Shown here: in pieces, positions 34,887 to 44,308 of the stretch
How positions within the stretch are numbered: the stretch's first letter is position 1
Layout of the letters: every line of letters begins with the position of its first letter
From: Allomuricauda sp. CP2A
Lineage (GTDB): Bacteria; Bacteroidota; Bacteroidia; Flavobacteriales; Flavobacteriaceae
Assembly (NCBI RefSeq): GCF_001683915.1
Contig: NZ_LXTT01000143.1
Span: forward strand, 1 to 64,000
Direction: 5' to 3'
Length of the DNA: 64,000 bases
Position numbers and translations under genes: made by a program
Notes under the pieces: generated by a model
What the model saw: only the letters and a program-made list of their open reading frames with translations
The model's database searches: none
What the model was told of the DNA's origin: nothing

Positions 34887-37046
34887 ATGAAATCGTTTTT
34901 ACTGGTCCTATTTTTAGCCCTTATGGGGACATCTTCGGCCCAAGAAACCATAAGCGGCAATGTCATTGACAAATCTGGCAATCCCATTGTTGGGGCCAAT
35001 GTCTATTTAGAAGGCACGTATGATGGCACCTCAACAGACGAAGAGGGCAATTTTAATTTCCAAACTTCTGAAACCGGTACACAAACCCTTGTTATTTCAG
35101 CAATAGCGTATGACCCTCATTATGAGGTGGGGGAGGTTTCCTATTTGAAAAACCTTAAAATAAGACTGACCGAGGCCATCAATCAGCTGACTGGGGTAAC
35201 CCTTTCCGCAGGAACCTTTGAAGCCGGTGACAATTCGAAAGTATCCGTCTTGAAACCATTGGACATTGTCACCACAGCCGGAGCGGCAGGTGATTTTGTG
35301 GCGGCCTTGCAAACCTTGCCCGGTACAACAACGGTCAACGAAGATGGTCGCTTGTTTGTTCGTGGGGGCAGTGCGGAAGAGACCCAGGTGTTCATCGATG
35401 GGCTTCGGGTGTTCCAGCCTTTCAATGCCACCACCAACAATGTCCCTACCCGGGGCCGTTTTTCCCCATTTTTGTTCAAGGGCATTACATTCAGCACTGG
35501 CGGATATTCAGCGGAATACGGTCAGGCCCTTTCCAGTGTTTTGTTGTTGAACACTACGGATGAACCCGATGAGGAAAAGACCGATATTCAAGTGATGTCC
35601 GTAGGAAGTGGAGTGGGGCATACCGAGATTTGGGGCAATACCTCTTTGAGCATAAATACCAGCTATATCAACCTTGCCCCCTATGAAGCCTTGATTCCCT
35701 CCACTCAAGGAATGGAATGGAACGACCCTTATGAATCCATTTCGGGTGAGGGTGTTTTTAGGGTCAAAGGAGACCGGAGTATGTTTAAGTTTTATACGGG
35801 ATTTAACCAAGCAACGCTGGATATCAACCAAGAAGACATCAATTTTGAGGATTTGGTCCGTTTTCAACTTAAGAATCGGAATCTGTATTTCAACACATCG
35901 TACAAACACTTTTTCGGGAACAATTGGAGCCTTTTTTCAGGAGCCAGTGTTTCAAATGATGTAAATGAGATTGCAATTATCGAAGATGCCATAGATACCG
36001 AAGAAGTCAATTCGCACATAAAAGTCAAGGTCAAAAAAGGATTTTCCAACCGATTTGAGTTGAACACGGGGGTCGAATTATTCAGTACAAAATACGATGA
36101 AACCTATCAAGACCCAGATGGATTTACCTTTGATGGTGGCTATGATGATGTGTTGGTAGCCGGTTTTTTGGAGGGAGATCTATTTTTCAGCCAGAATTTG
36201 GCACTAAAATTAGGAGCCAGGGCGGAACACTCGAATGTGCTGGATCAGTTTTCCATTTCGCCGCGATTGTCCTTGGCCTATAAATCCAGTGAAAATGGTC
36301 AGTTTTCATTGGCTTATGGCGATTTTTATCAAAAACCGTTGACCGAGTCCATCAAGTTTGATCAAAGCTTGGATTTGGAAAAAACATCGCACTACATTCT
36401 AAATTACCAATACCTGGATAATGGTAAGACATTTAGGGCGGAGGCGTATTACAAAGATTATGATGACTTGGTAAAGTTTGATACGGAACTTCCAAGCTTC
36501 AATTCGGAATATTCCAATTTGGGAAAGGGCTACGCCACGGGCATCGATGTTTTCTGGAGGGATAATAAGAGCATCAGCAACCTTGACTACTGGGTATCGT
36601 ACAGTTATTTGAATACCAAACGAGACTATCGAAATTTTACCGAAACCGCAACACCAAATTTTGCCCCGAAGCACAATTTTTCAATCGTCACCAAATATTG
36701 GGTTGAAAAACTACGCAGCCAAGTGGGGGTTTCCTATTCCTTTGGCTCGGGAAGGCCTTATAACAATCCCAATTCCAAGAATTTTATGGATGGGAAAACC
36801 AAACCCTATAACAACCTAAGCCTTAATATGGCCTATCTGATTGACCAGCAAAAAATACTCTTCTTTTCGGTGAGCAATGTCTTGGGCTTTAACAATGTGA
36901 GCAACTATCAATATGCCAATGTCCCCAATGATGGCGGCTTTTATCCCCGAAGGGAAATTACACCCCCGGCGGACAGTTTCTTTTTTGTGGGGTTCTTTTG
37001 GACCATCAGCACCAATACGAAAAGCAACCAATTGGACAATCTTTGA
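34887..37046 (+). CDS. TonB-dependent outer-membrane receptor with CarboxypepD_reg-like domain
   Basis: A 719-residue outer-membrane protein: signal peptide (residues 1-18), carboxypeptidase-regulatory-like beta-sandwich (about 19-95, SGNVIDKSGNPIVGANVYLEGTY style), plug domain (about 115-225, with RLFVRGGSAEETQVFIDGL) and a 22-strand barrel to the C terminus. It is at the short end for this class and has no SusD partner nearby, so it is more likely a receptor for a small compound or siderophore-like ligand than a polysaccharide importer. It starts 128 nt after the TMEM220-like gene; an inherited association with the ebo product is possible but unproven. Confidence 0.88.
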   Translation: MKSFLLVLFLALMGTSSAQETISGNVIDKSGNPIVGANVYLEGTYDGTSTDEEGNFNFQTSETGTQTLVISAIAYDPHYEVGEVSYLKNLKIRLTEAINQLTGVTLSAGTFEAGDNSKVSVLKPLDIVTTAGAAGDFVAALQTLPGTTTVNEDGRLFVRGGSAEETQVFIDGLRVFQPFNATTNNVPTRGRFSPFLFKGITFSTGGYSAEYGQALSSVLLLNTTDEPDEEKTDIQVMSVGSGVGHTEIWGNTSLSINTSYINLAPYEALIPSTQGMEWNDPYESISGEGVFRVKGDRSMFKFYTGFNQATLDINQEDINFEDLVRFQLKNRNLYFNTSYKHFFGNNWSLFSGASVSNDVNEIAIIEDAIDTEEVNSHIKVKVKKGFSNRFELNTGVELFSTKYDETYQDPDGFTFDGGYDDVLVAGFLEGDLFFSQNLALKLGARAEHSNVLDQFSISPRLSLAYKSSENGQFSLAYGDFYQKPLTESIKFDQSLDLEKTSHYILNYQYLDNGKTFRAEAYYKDYDDLVKFDTELPSFNSEYSNLGKGYATGIDVFWRDNKSISNLDYWVSYSYLNTKRDYRNFTETATPNFAPKHNFSIVTKYWVEKLRSQVGVSYSFGSGRPYNNPNSKNFMDGKTKPYNNLSLNMAYLIDQQKILFFSVSNVLGFNNVSNYQYANVPNDGGFYPRREITPPADSFFFVGFFWTISTNTKSNQLDNL

Positions 37047-37159
37047 CAATTCATCTGTAAAACTTCACAACTCGGTAAGCTAAGATTTCAAAAAAGTGCT
37101 CAGTACTACATCTTTGAATCACATTAAATCATTCATAAAACAACACAAAATCCAAAAAA

Positions 37160-37786
37160 ATGAAAAAACTTGTAGCCATAATTTTTATCGCCGTATCATT
37201 TACAACTTCCGCACAAGATAAATATATCCAAGGCATGTCCAAAGGCATGCAACTTTGGGGGGAACAAAAGATAACGGAAGCTTCCAATCTTTTTGAGCGC
37301 ATTGCCATGGCCGAACCGGACAATTGGTTGCCCTATTATTATGTGGCCCTCGTAAATACCACAGCTTCTTTTGGCGTGAAGGATGAAACAAAACTGTCCC
37401 AACAATTGAACAAGGCCAAAGAATTTATCGATGTGGCCAAAAACATATCACCCAAAAACCCCGAGATATTGATAGTGGAGGCCATGATGAACACAGCTTG
37501 GATTGCTTTTGATGGAGCAACCTACGGCATGACATTATCGGGGAAGAATACAAAACTGTACAACGAGGCCATTGAACTAGCACCCAATAATCCCCGTGTG
37601 ATATTTTCCAGAGCAGAATGGGATATGGGCTCGGCCCAATACTTTGGCAAGGATACCACACCGTACTGCAAAGATGTGGAAAGAGCTATTGAACTTTTTG
37701 CCACCACTGAACCCAAAGAGACACCATTTTATCCCAATTGGGGAGAAGACAGGGCCAAACAGGTATTGTCGCAATGTAAGTCCTAG
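37160..37786 (+). CDS. secreted TPR-like protein
   Basis: A 208-residue exported protein: signal peptide (residues 1-19, ending TTSAQ) and an alpha-helical solenoid resembling two or three tetratricopeptide repeats (MQLWGEQKITEASNLFERIA, NWLPYYYVALVN, LYNEAIELAPNNPRVIFSRA). Function unknown; probably periplasmic. It follows the TonB receptor by 113 nt and is ended by a strong hairpin. Confidence 0.75.
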   Translation: MKKLVAIIFIAVSFTTSAQDKYIQGMSKGMQLWGEQKITEASNLFERIAMAEPDNWLPYYYVALVNTTASFGVKDETKLSQQLNKAKEFIDVAKNISPKNPEILIVEAMMNTAWIAFDGATYGMTLSGKNTKLYNEAIELAPNNPRVIFSRAEWDMGSAQYFGKDTTPYCKDVERAIELFATTEPKETPFYPNWGEDRAKQVLSQCKS

Positions 37787-38099
37787 TTGTAGGGAGATCT
37801 AAAAAAACTTGGCAGGCAAGCGTCGCTATTCCATAGCAACGGTTAGCCTGCTTTTTTAATGAAGCCTGCCAAGTAGGTGCAACGGGAAGCTCATGGTATA
37901 TGATGGATTAAGCCTTATTTTATAAGATAAATAAGGGCATGGAACTACAGTACATCGAGTTAAATTGCCAAACATCCCCAGATATTGCCCTTTTCTAAGG
38001 GTTTTGCCATCTTTAAGTCATAACTCAAATGAGAACCATTTGGGTTAAAGTAAACACAATTCCACTTTCCCAAAGGGTGGTATTGACAAAGCCTACTTT
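37787..38099. other. intergenic region before the hybrid kinase
   Basis: It contains the terminator at 37812-37857 and a larger inverted repeat around it (CTTGGCAGGC at 37808-37817 with GCCTGCCAAG at 37864-37873). The remaining 220 nt before the kinase show no gene and no exact TAnnTTTG element. Confidence 0.6.
37812..37857 (+). terminator. intrinsic terminator after the TPR-like gene
   Basis: GCAGGC (37812-37817) pairs with GCCTGC (37846-37851), directly followed by six T. An inner hairpin GCTAT/ATAGC extends the structure. The left arm can instead pair with GCCTGC at 37864-37869. Confidence 0.75.
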
Positions 38100-40505
38100 A
38101 TGCACCACGCAACTACGCTGTTAAATTTGGCAGTGGGTATTTTTTTGCAAGCTGTTGTATTGTTGTCTTCAGCTGCAGTACATGCCCAAGCGCAACAAGA
38201 CCATAGTGTTTCCAACTCGATTTCCATCCGCTCCCGAGCATCTGTCCTATTGGCGGGTCAGAACAACTATGATTTTGAGGAAATCCAAAATAATCCAAAC
38301 CTATCGTTTGTTCCACTTTCAAGTGTTGAGGAAAATGTGGGTTTCTCCAGCGACAATTATTGGTTGACATTCTCCTTGGAAAACCCAACTTCTGAGTCTG
38401 TTCACTACTATCTGGAAACCGCAAGACCCATCACGGATATTGTTGATCTGTATTTGGTCAGTGATGATGGAAAAGTGAAACAACAGCATAGCGGTGATAA
38501 GATTCCATTTGCCCAAAAGACGGTGCAGCATAGAAAGTCCATTTTTGATATACAGATGAAGCCAAATGAAAAAGTGGAGGCATTCATTCATATGAAAAGC
38601 GACGGGGAAGTGGTGATGTTGCCCTTAAAACTGTATCAAAAAGATCAATTCTTTAATTTGACCTATAAGGAACAGGTTTTTTATGGATTCTTTTACGGCA
38701 TCTTGATCTTGGCCTGTATCATCTATCTCTTTTTCTTTTTTGCGCTGAAGGACAGTGCCTTTATCTACTATGGGCTTTATGTGCTTTTCATTGCCCTGAT
38801 GCAGTTTTCGTTGGACGGTTTTTTTCACCAGTACTTTACCCCGCAAGCTGGTTGGCTTTCAGACAGGGCGGTATTGCTCACAGCCTTCATTTCGCTTTTC
38901 TTCTTTGGAAAGTACGGGGATAAATTCCTGAATTTAAGGGAGCACAGTACATTTTTGCATGCCTCCAGTAAAGCTCTGGGCATAGGTATTGCCTTTGGGA
39001 CATTTTTGTTGGTTGCCGTACCACCTTTGTTGGAGTATTGTTACCCACTGGCCAACGCAATTGGTATTCTGGTCTTGGTACACATGATTGCTTCCATTGC
39101 AGTGGTCAAGAGCAAAAAAGTGAAAGTGGACCCTTATTTTGTTATTGGTATTTCTTTTTTGGTTTTTGGATTTGTGGTCTTTATCCTTAATAACTTCAAT
39201 ACCATTGAAAATTCATTTTTCACCAATAATGGGGCAAAATTTGGTATTGGATTGGAGATTATCTTCCTGTCCATCTCCATGAGCAATAGAATCCGGAATC
39301 TGCGGATGGAAAATGAGAAAAATCAGTTGCTCGCCCTTCAACGGGCAGAGGATATGAACGAGATAAAATCATCTTTTCTGTCCAATATCAGCCATGAACT
39401 CCGAACACCATTGAATCTGATTATGGGAGTGGCCACTTCGCTACAGCAAAATAAGGAAGAGGTGGATTTGGAAGAGAAATGCAAGCTTATCTTGAGTTCG
39501 TCAAAGAACCTATTGGGCTATATTGAGGATATTCTTGACTTTACCGTCATTGAAAAAGGCAATCAAGAATTAAAAGAAGTCTCTTTTGATCTTCCATCAA
39601 CCTTGGAAAAGGTCAAAAAGGTGCAACAGGCAAAAGCTGAAGCCAAAAACTTGACTTTCAATTTTGTGCTTCCTGATGCATTGCCCACCAGAATTGTTGG
39701 GGACAAGGGAAAATTAGTCCAGATTTTGAACCATTTGTTGGACAATGCCATCAAATTCACCAACCAAGGGTGTGTAGAGGTTAAAATCCATTCCAAACGA
39801 AAAGGTGATGATCGTGTTAATCTTGAATTTGAGATAAAGGATACGGGCATTGGGATTTCCAAGGAGAAAATGAGCACTATTTATGAGTCTTTCACCAAAA
39901 AATCCTTTATGGACAAGCGGGAATTCAGTGGTTTGGGATTGGGACTCTATATTGTTAAAACGTATGTGGACCTGCAAAGTGGCACCATCGATATCAAAAA
40001 CAATCCCCAACAGGGAACAACTTGTATGTTGAGCCTTGGGTTTGAAGTGGAGGAAAATAATACGGAACTCACCGAGAATGTGCAGTCCTCCCAAATGATA
40101 GGGGATGGTTTGGAGCCAAGTCGCATTCTTTTGGTCGAGGACAACAAAATGAACCAAACCGTGGTGAAGTTGTTGTTCAAAAAATGGGAAAATGTGAGTT
40201 TAACCATTGCCAATCATGGAAAGGAGGCACTGGAAATTATGGAAAAAGAAATTTTTGACCTAGTATTGATGGATCTTCAAATGCCAGAAATGGACGGTTT
40301 TGAGGCCACTTCCATGATTCGGGGCGGAAGAGCCAATTGTTCTCCCGATATACCAATACTTGTGCTTACTGCCGATAACACCAGCAAAACACGGAAAGAA
40401 ATCTTTAGGTTGGGGGCGAATGATCTTATTACAAAGCCTGTTAACGGCGAATTGCTGTTTTCAAAAATCAATAAGAATCTTCCCAAAGCTGTCAAAGTGG
40501 CTTAA
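38100..40505 (+). CDS. 7TMR-DISM hybrid sensor histidine kinase / response regulator
   Basis: An 801-residue membrane sensor: signal peptide (1-30), periplasmic 7TMR-DISM type-2 domain (about 45-185, with DNYWLTFSLENPT), seven membrane helices (about 192-395), HisKA with phosphoacceptor His432 (SHELRTPLN), HATPase with Asn549 in LLDNAIKFT and G-boxes DTGIGIS and GLGLGL, and a C-terminal receiver with phosphoacceptor Asp725 (LVLMDLQMPEMDG) and Lys779-type KP motif. No DNA-binding output domain is present, so it must signal to a separate protein. DISM domains are thought to bind carbohydrates. It is a single gene with no partner beside it. Confidence 0.92.
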   Translation: MHHATTLLNLAVGIFLQAVVLLSSAAVHAQAQQDHSVSNSISIRSRASVLLAGQNNYDFEEIQNNPNLSFVPLSSVEENVGFSSDNYWLTFSLENPTSESVHYYLETARPITDIVDLYLVSDDGKVKQQHSGDKIPFAQKTVQHRKSIFDIQMKPNEKVEAFIHMKSDGEVVMLPLKLYQKDQFFNLTYKEQVFYGFFYGILILACIIYLFFFFALKDSAFIYYGLYVLFIALMQFSLDGFFHQYFTPQAGWLSDRAVLLTAFISLFFFGKYGDKFLNLREHSTFLHASSKALGIGIAFGTFLLVAVPPLLEYCYPLANAIGILVLVHMIASIAVVKSKKVKVDPYFVIGISFLVFGFVVFILNNFNTIENSFFTNNGAKFGIGLEIIFLSISMSNRIRNLRMENEKNQLLALQRAEDMNEIKSSFLSNISHELRTPLNLIMGVATSLQQNKEEVDLEEKCKLILSSSKNLLGYIEDILDFTVIEKGNQELKEVSFDLPSTLEKVKKVQQAKAEAKNLTFNFVLPDALPTRIVGDKGKLVQILNHLLDNAIKFTNQGCVEVKIHSKRKGDDRVNLEFEIKDTGIGISKEKMSTIYESFTKKSFMDKREFSGLGLGLYIVKTYVDLQSGTIDIKNNPQQGTTCMLSLGFEVEENNTELTENVQSSQMIGDGLEPSRILLVEDNKMNQTVVKLLFKKWENVSLTIANHGKEALEIMEKEIFDLVLMDLQMPEMDGFEATSMIRGGRANCSPDIPILVLTADNTSKTRKEIFRLGANDLITKPVNGELLFSKINKNLPKAVKVA

Positions 40506-40524
40506 GAATGGACGTCATCCTTAT

Positions 40525-40731
40525 TTAACGGAACAATCTTTTAAGAAGATAGGCGAATACAAAGCCCTTCAAAGGGCCAAGAATTCGGTTGGCAACGGTC
40601 AAGGGTTGCAAAAAGCCCTCAAATGTGTTCTTATTGGATTTAAGTGCCTCCAAGTTGATGTCTTTCTTGAGCCGTAAGATTTTCAACTCTTGTTTTATTT
40701 CCTTCATGGATGCAAAATCGGTCTTATTCAT
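40525..40731 (-). CDS. small basic conserved protein (DUF6327-like, tentative)
   Basis: A 68-residue protein with a helical, Lys-rich N-terminal half (EIKQELKILRLKKDINLEALK) and a hydrophobic C-terminal segment (LKGFVFAYLLKRLFR) that may associate with the membrane. It overlaps the holin-like gene by 8 nt and forms a three-gene operon with it and YtxH. This small gene regularly follows YtxH and holin-X genes in flavobacteria, which is why I compare it with DUF6327; the family name is from memory and unverified. Confidence 0.65.
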   Translation of the reverse strand: MNKTDFASMKEIKQELKILRLKKDINLEALKSNKNTFEGFLQPLTVANRILGPLKGFVFAYLLKRLFR

Positions 40732-41080
40732 CCCTTAAAATGGTTTTTGAGAGTTTCTTGATGATTCTTTTTTCAATTTTCTTTCTAAATAGGGCATAGG
40801 CAACGAACATCAACAGGATATACAATGCACCCGTGAGCACATAGCCCAGTGCCAAATTTTCCAGCACATCTCCCAGATAAATGGCCAGGGCAATGGAGAA
40901 GAGTCCCAATGCCATCATTCCCAAAATCGAGAAAAAAACCAGTTTCACGCTACCGATGCTGAGCTCGGCGGTGTGCATGAACAGCTTTAACTTGTAATAC
41001 TCCCAAGAATGTTTCAGGTATTCCTGGGAGTTATCTATGGATTCAGCTGTAACTGAGCCTATTTTTTTTAGGGAACTCAT
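40724..41080 (-). CDS. holin-X-like (phage holin family) membrane protein
   Basis: A 118-residue protein with an N-terminal amphipathic part and two strong membrane helices (about residues 50-75 and 80-100), ending in a basic tail (FRKKIEKRIIKKLSKTIL). The layout matches the Actinobacterial holin-X family, which in flavobacteria is chromosomal and linked to envelope stress, not to phage lysis. It starts immediately after the YtxH stop. Confidence 0.75.
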   Translation of the reverse strand: MSSLKKIGSVTAESIDNSQEYLKHSWEYYKLKLFMHTAELSIGSVKLVFFSILGMMALGLFSIALAIYLGDVLENLALGYVLTGALYILLMFVAYALFRKKIEKRIIKKLSKTILRDE

Positions 41081-41416
41081 CTATTTAGAGGCGGTTTGAA
41101 GTTTCTTGTTTTTGGCCTTGAGCTCCTTTAGCTTAGCTTCCAATGTTGAGATTACATCATCTGCCTTATAGCTTGCGGAGGTGACCAAGGATTCCACTTC
41201 GTCCTCTAAAGAACTGGTCTTGGAACTAAATTTATCCACGACTTGGTTTTTCAATTGTGTGGTACTTTGCGTAACATCATCTACCAAGCTATTGGATTGT
41301 TCCACCAATTTTTTGCGTGTTGCCGTTCCTTTATCCGGAGCGAACAATATCCCTAAGGTTGCTCCTATGGCCGTACCGGCCAGTATTCCTAAAATTGTAT
41401 TACTACTATCGCTCAT
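41081..41416 (-). CDS. YtxH domain-containing protein
   Basis: A 111-residue protein whose N terminus carries the YtxH/GvpP glycine-rich membrane segment followed by a basic turn (GILAGTAIGATLGILFAPDKG, then TRKKL), with the rest a long coiled-coil-prone helix. The family is general-stress induced in other bacteria. It leads the three-gene minus-strand operon; a TAGTTTTG promoter element lies 27-34 nt upstream. Confidence 0.88.
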   Translation of the reverse strand: MSDSSNTILGILAGTAIGATLGILFAPDKGTATRKKLVEQSNSLVDDVTQSTTQLKNQVVDKFSSKTSSLEDEVESLVTSASYKADDVISTLEAKLKELKAKNKKLQTASK

Positions 41417-41442
41417 GTTGTATTGTTTTATTGATTCATAAC

Positions 41443-41450
41443 AAAACTAT
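41443..41450 (-). promoter_or_regulatory. -7 promoter element of the YtxH operon
   Basis: On the minus strand this reads TAGTTTTG, an exact TAnnTTTG match, giving a leader of about 20 nt. No clear -33 element was found. Confidence 0.5.
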
Positions 41451-41537
41451 GAGCTTTCTGAGCGATGTATTAGTGCAATGCAATTAATGATTGACTCAAT
41501 CCAATTTTAGGGTTTACTGATTTTGTACAGCACTACA

Positions 41538-43079
41538 TTAATTGTCTGCTCCATCTGCCCTTGCTCGGTCAATGGTATATTGGGCAACCTCTCTACCTTG
41601 ATCTGTACCTACGGTAGCATCAAAACTCCAATGGATTCCACCATAAACACGTGATACTGCGGCTTCCTCGGCCCATGCCCTTACTGTTGATGCCTCCTCT
41701 GGGAAAATATAGGCCAGTACTTCGGATGCCGCAGCGGAAAACACACTGTGCCCTGAAGTATAGCTTGGGAAATTTGGGGTCCCAGCTATAGTTTCAAATC
41801 CTTCAATGAGTTGAATGGGCCTTGGATAGTGGTAGTAATATTTGGCATCCCAACAGCTGATACCACCATCCATGATGGCCATGTTCATATAGGCCAAGGT
41901 TCGGGCAGTTTGCAATGGGTTGAGACGATATTCCACAATAAATTCATTGGCGATTCGGTTCCAATGTCCGGGCGGGGTATAGGTACCCAAGCCGTCTTGC
42001 CAAAAGTTGGCAATCCTTCGTTTTTCATCGGTCATGTTGCGGGCATGATCCTTCAATACCTCCACATCATCCAAGAATTCCTGGGAATCCAATGCGGGCG
42101 GCGGGATAGGCCGAACACTCTCCACATCGTCTATGCTCCACATGGTCACTTTACTGAAGAACGGAGTTAACCCTACTGGACGTTCAGGAATTTCAAGGTT
42201 GTCCCAAGCCCAACCAAATCGATCAAGGGCAGCTTGTTTGATGGAATCGGAAACTGCTTTGGGAGTTTGTGCATTCTTCATTCCGTCGTTGCTGGCACGG
42301 GAGAGCCCCATGGCCGATACGGCATCACCGATGGTGACCCCTGCTGTAATGTCACTCTGTACATTTCCGCCGGAGAGTATAAGGCTTTCCAAATGTTCCT
42401 CTTCTAAATTTTGTAGATATTCTGCTTCCAATGGAAACATGGCGGTTAAGATATTGCGCGAAGCTCTTGCAATTACTGCCCCATCCGAAGGATAGGAAGG
42501 AATGTCATTTTCTTCATAGGCATACTTGATGCTTTCATCCACTTGATAAGGGGCAGCCCTATTGTATTGGTACTTGTAATGCCAAGCACTGATAAGGCCA
42601 TCAAACTGGGCCACTGACATATACGCCAACGCCCTGCATGCATACGGTGGATGCGCAAATGGAAATGCCGGTGGGCCTTCCGGATTTGCAGGATTGGGCA
42701 AGGTGTAGGTGCCATCTGCATTGGGACCTGGAATTAGGTTGTATTTGGCAATGAGTTCCAGTGCGATCTCGTTCCAACGCACAGTGGGATTATTGGTCCA
42801 ATATTTTACGGCATTCCTTTGTTCGGATGTCATGCCCAGCATGGCCGTTTTTGCAGCATCAAGCTCATCTTGATACGCTTGGGAATCTGTAGCGTCTGGA
42901 GCATTGATGTCAATGGCATCCCCGGCATCCAATAAAACCGGGGTCCAATCCCCTCCGTTCTCATCAAGTTCGGTGAAGGCATACCCCTCATAAGGAAGGT
43001 ACCTTGGTGTATCTTTTTCACATGAAGCTAAAATGGTAAGCCCCATGGCCAATAACAGTGTATATATTTTATTGTTCAT
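41538..43079 (-). CDS. vanadium-dependent haloperoxidase/PAP2-like lipoprotein with internal duplication
   Basis: A 513-residue lipoprotein (lipobox ILASC, Cys20). The C-terminal half (about 333-500) has an intact acid-phosphatase/haloperoxidase site: Lys413, Arg420-Pro421 (YHYPRP), Ser442-Gly443-His444 in PSYTSGHSVF, Arg477 and His483 in SRVYGGIHW. The N-terminal half (about 71-230) is a recognisable copy (YMSVAQFDGLISAWHYKYQY against YMNMAIMDGGISCWDAKYYY) in which the SGH motif is replaced by SDG (PSYPSDGAV), so it is probably inactive. Either vanadate-dependent halide oxidation or phosphatase activity is possible. Overlaps the upstream barrel gene by 11 nt. Confidence 0.85.
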   Translation of the reverse strand: MNNKIYTLLLAMGLTILASCEKDTPRYLPYEGYAFTELDENGGDWTPVLLDAGDAIDINAPDATDSQAYQDELDAAKTAMLGMTSEQRNAVKYWTNNPTVRWNEIALELIAKYNLIPGPNADGTYTLPNPANPEGPPAFPFAHPPYACRALAYMSVAQFDGLISAWHYKYQYNRAAPYQVDESIKYAYEENDIPSYPSDGAVIARASRNILTAMFPLEAEYLQNLEEEHLESLILSGGNVQSDITAGVTIGDAVSAMGLSRASNDGMKNAQTPKAVSDSIKQAALDRFGWAWDNLEIPERPVGLTPFFSKVTMWSIDDVESVRPIPPPALDSQEFLDDVEVLKDHARNMTDEKRRIANFWQDGLGTYTPPGHWNRIANEFIVEYRLNPLQTARTLAYMNMAIMDGGISCWDAKYYYHYPRPIQLIEGFETIAGTPNFPSYTSGHSVFSAAASEVLAYIFPEEASTVRAWAEEAAVSRVYGGIHWSFDATVGTDQGREVAQYTIDRARADGADN

Positions 43080-44082
43080 TTTCTTCTACTTGGATTGATT
43101 TCTTGAATGGGTTGAACTGATAGGTGACACCAAAACCGGTGTTGCTTAGCTTGGCCATGTTGCGTCCGTCAATAATTCTATTATGGTAAGCCACAACGCC
43201 CAAACCTTTCAATGATTTAAAATAGTACTGGGCGGAAAAGCCAATTCGGTCAAATTTCACCCTGTTTGTGGGTTGAGCCGCATTGTAGGCCCTGATATCA
43301 TCTCCGCTGGTTGAGGCCAATCCTGTATAGCTGAACTCAAGTTTCAGGGAATAATCGAACAGCCATTTTCCTACTACGCCATCATAGGTCCATGCATTGG
43401 GCACGTCCATCCATGCCGTGTAATAACTGCCATCAGCATAATAATAATCGCGTTCCGCTTCGGTATAGCCGCGCCACAAATGGGCAATGGAACCTCGAAT
43501 ATAAAATCCGTTATTCCATTGATATTGACTAATGGCCCGCAGGGCGAATTCAGGAGCACCAGAACCTATGCTATAGGGCATGTAATCTGAAAGATAATTG
43601 GTGAAAGGGGTGGAGAAACTGGCAGTGGCAAAGGCTGTAAGTTCCCCATTGACCACAGTTTCTTGAATGGCTCGATATTTAACGGCCAAGCCCAGGTCCT
43701 GAAAACCACGGGCCCCCGTAAACTTTCCTCCATTGGGCTCCGATGATTCGGTTCTTATAAAGGGCAGCGCAATATAAAAATTGAGGTCATCCAAAATGCC
43801 AATGGCGGCCATGGGAAGCACCGTATTGCGGTCAACGGTTGCGATGGTCTCGTTGGACCTTAAATAATCACCCTCCCAATATCGGTCAAAAGAACCCATG
43901 TCATAGGCAAACAAGACACAGATGTTCTTGGATGGCATCATAAGGGCGTCGCTGGGTGTCTGTGCTTCAAGGGATGCTGTTGGAGCAACATACAATAGGA
44001 CTTGAAGTAGAAACGTACAAGTCCCGAAGAAGCCAATTTTGTGCCTGCGTATAGGTTTGCAGACATTCTTCGTTTGAATCAT
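43069..44082 (-). CDS. outer-membrane beta-barrel protein (MetA/phenol-degradation-type transporter fold)
   Basis: A 337-residue protein with an N-terminal signal (basic residues, then FLLQVLLYVAPTASLEAQ) and alternating amphipathic strands with aromatic girdles throughout. Segments such as LDDLNFYIALPFIRT and GARGFQDLGLAVKYR resemble the PF13557-type outer-membrane channel family. It precedes, and overlaps, the haloperoxidase-like lipoprotein gene, so the two are co-translated and may work together in the outer envelope. No function can be assigned with confidence. Confidence 0.7.
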   Translation of the reverse strand: MIQTKNVCKPIRRHKIGFFGTCTFLLQVLLYVAPTASLEAQTPSDALMMPSKNICVLFAYDMGSFDRYWEGDYLRSNETIATVDRNTVLPMAAIGILDDLNFYIALPFIRTESSEPNGGKFTGARGFQDLGLAVKYRAIQETVVNGELTAFATASFSTPFTNYLSDYMPYSIGSGAPEFALRAISQYQWNNGFYIRGSIAHLWRGYTEAERDYYYADGSYYTAWMDVPNAWTYDGVVGKWLFDYSLKLEFSYTGLASTSGDDIRAYNAAQPTNRVKFDRIGFSAQYYFKSLKGLGVVAYHNRIIDGRNMAKLSNTGFGVTYQFNPFKKSIQVEENEQ

Positions 44083-44308
44083 GTTTAAAGTTTGATTGAA
44101 ATTGGTTTTTAATAGATTGATTTTTCATTGCATTGAGAGATTTGCTTCTGCAATGCCAAAGATGCGGGCTAAAATAGATGTATGCCTAAAACAAGTGGAT
44201 TAAGGAAAGACTAAGAAAAACTAGGCAAAGGATAATGAAGCTAAGAAAAGGCTAAAATGGGTTGGTCTATGCTTAATGCATTAATAATAAAGTGTTGTAT
44301 CACTTTTC

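Noticed and set aside
40724-41080. Prophage remnant suggested by the holin-like protein
   Set aside because: No lysin, capsid, integrase or attachment site nearby; holin-X with YtxH is a normal chromosomal pair in flavobacteria.
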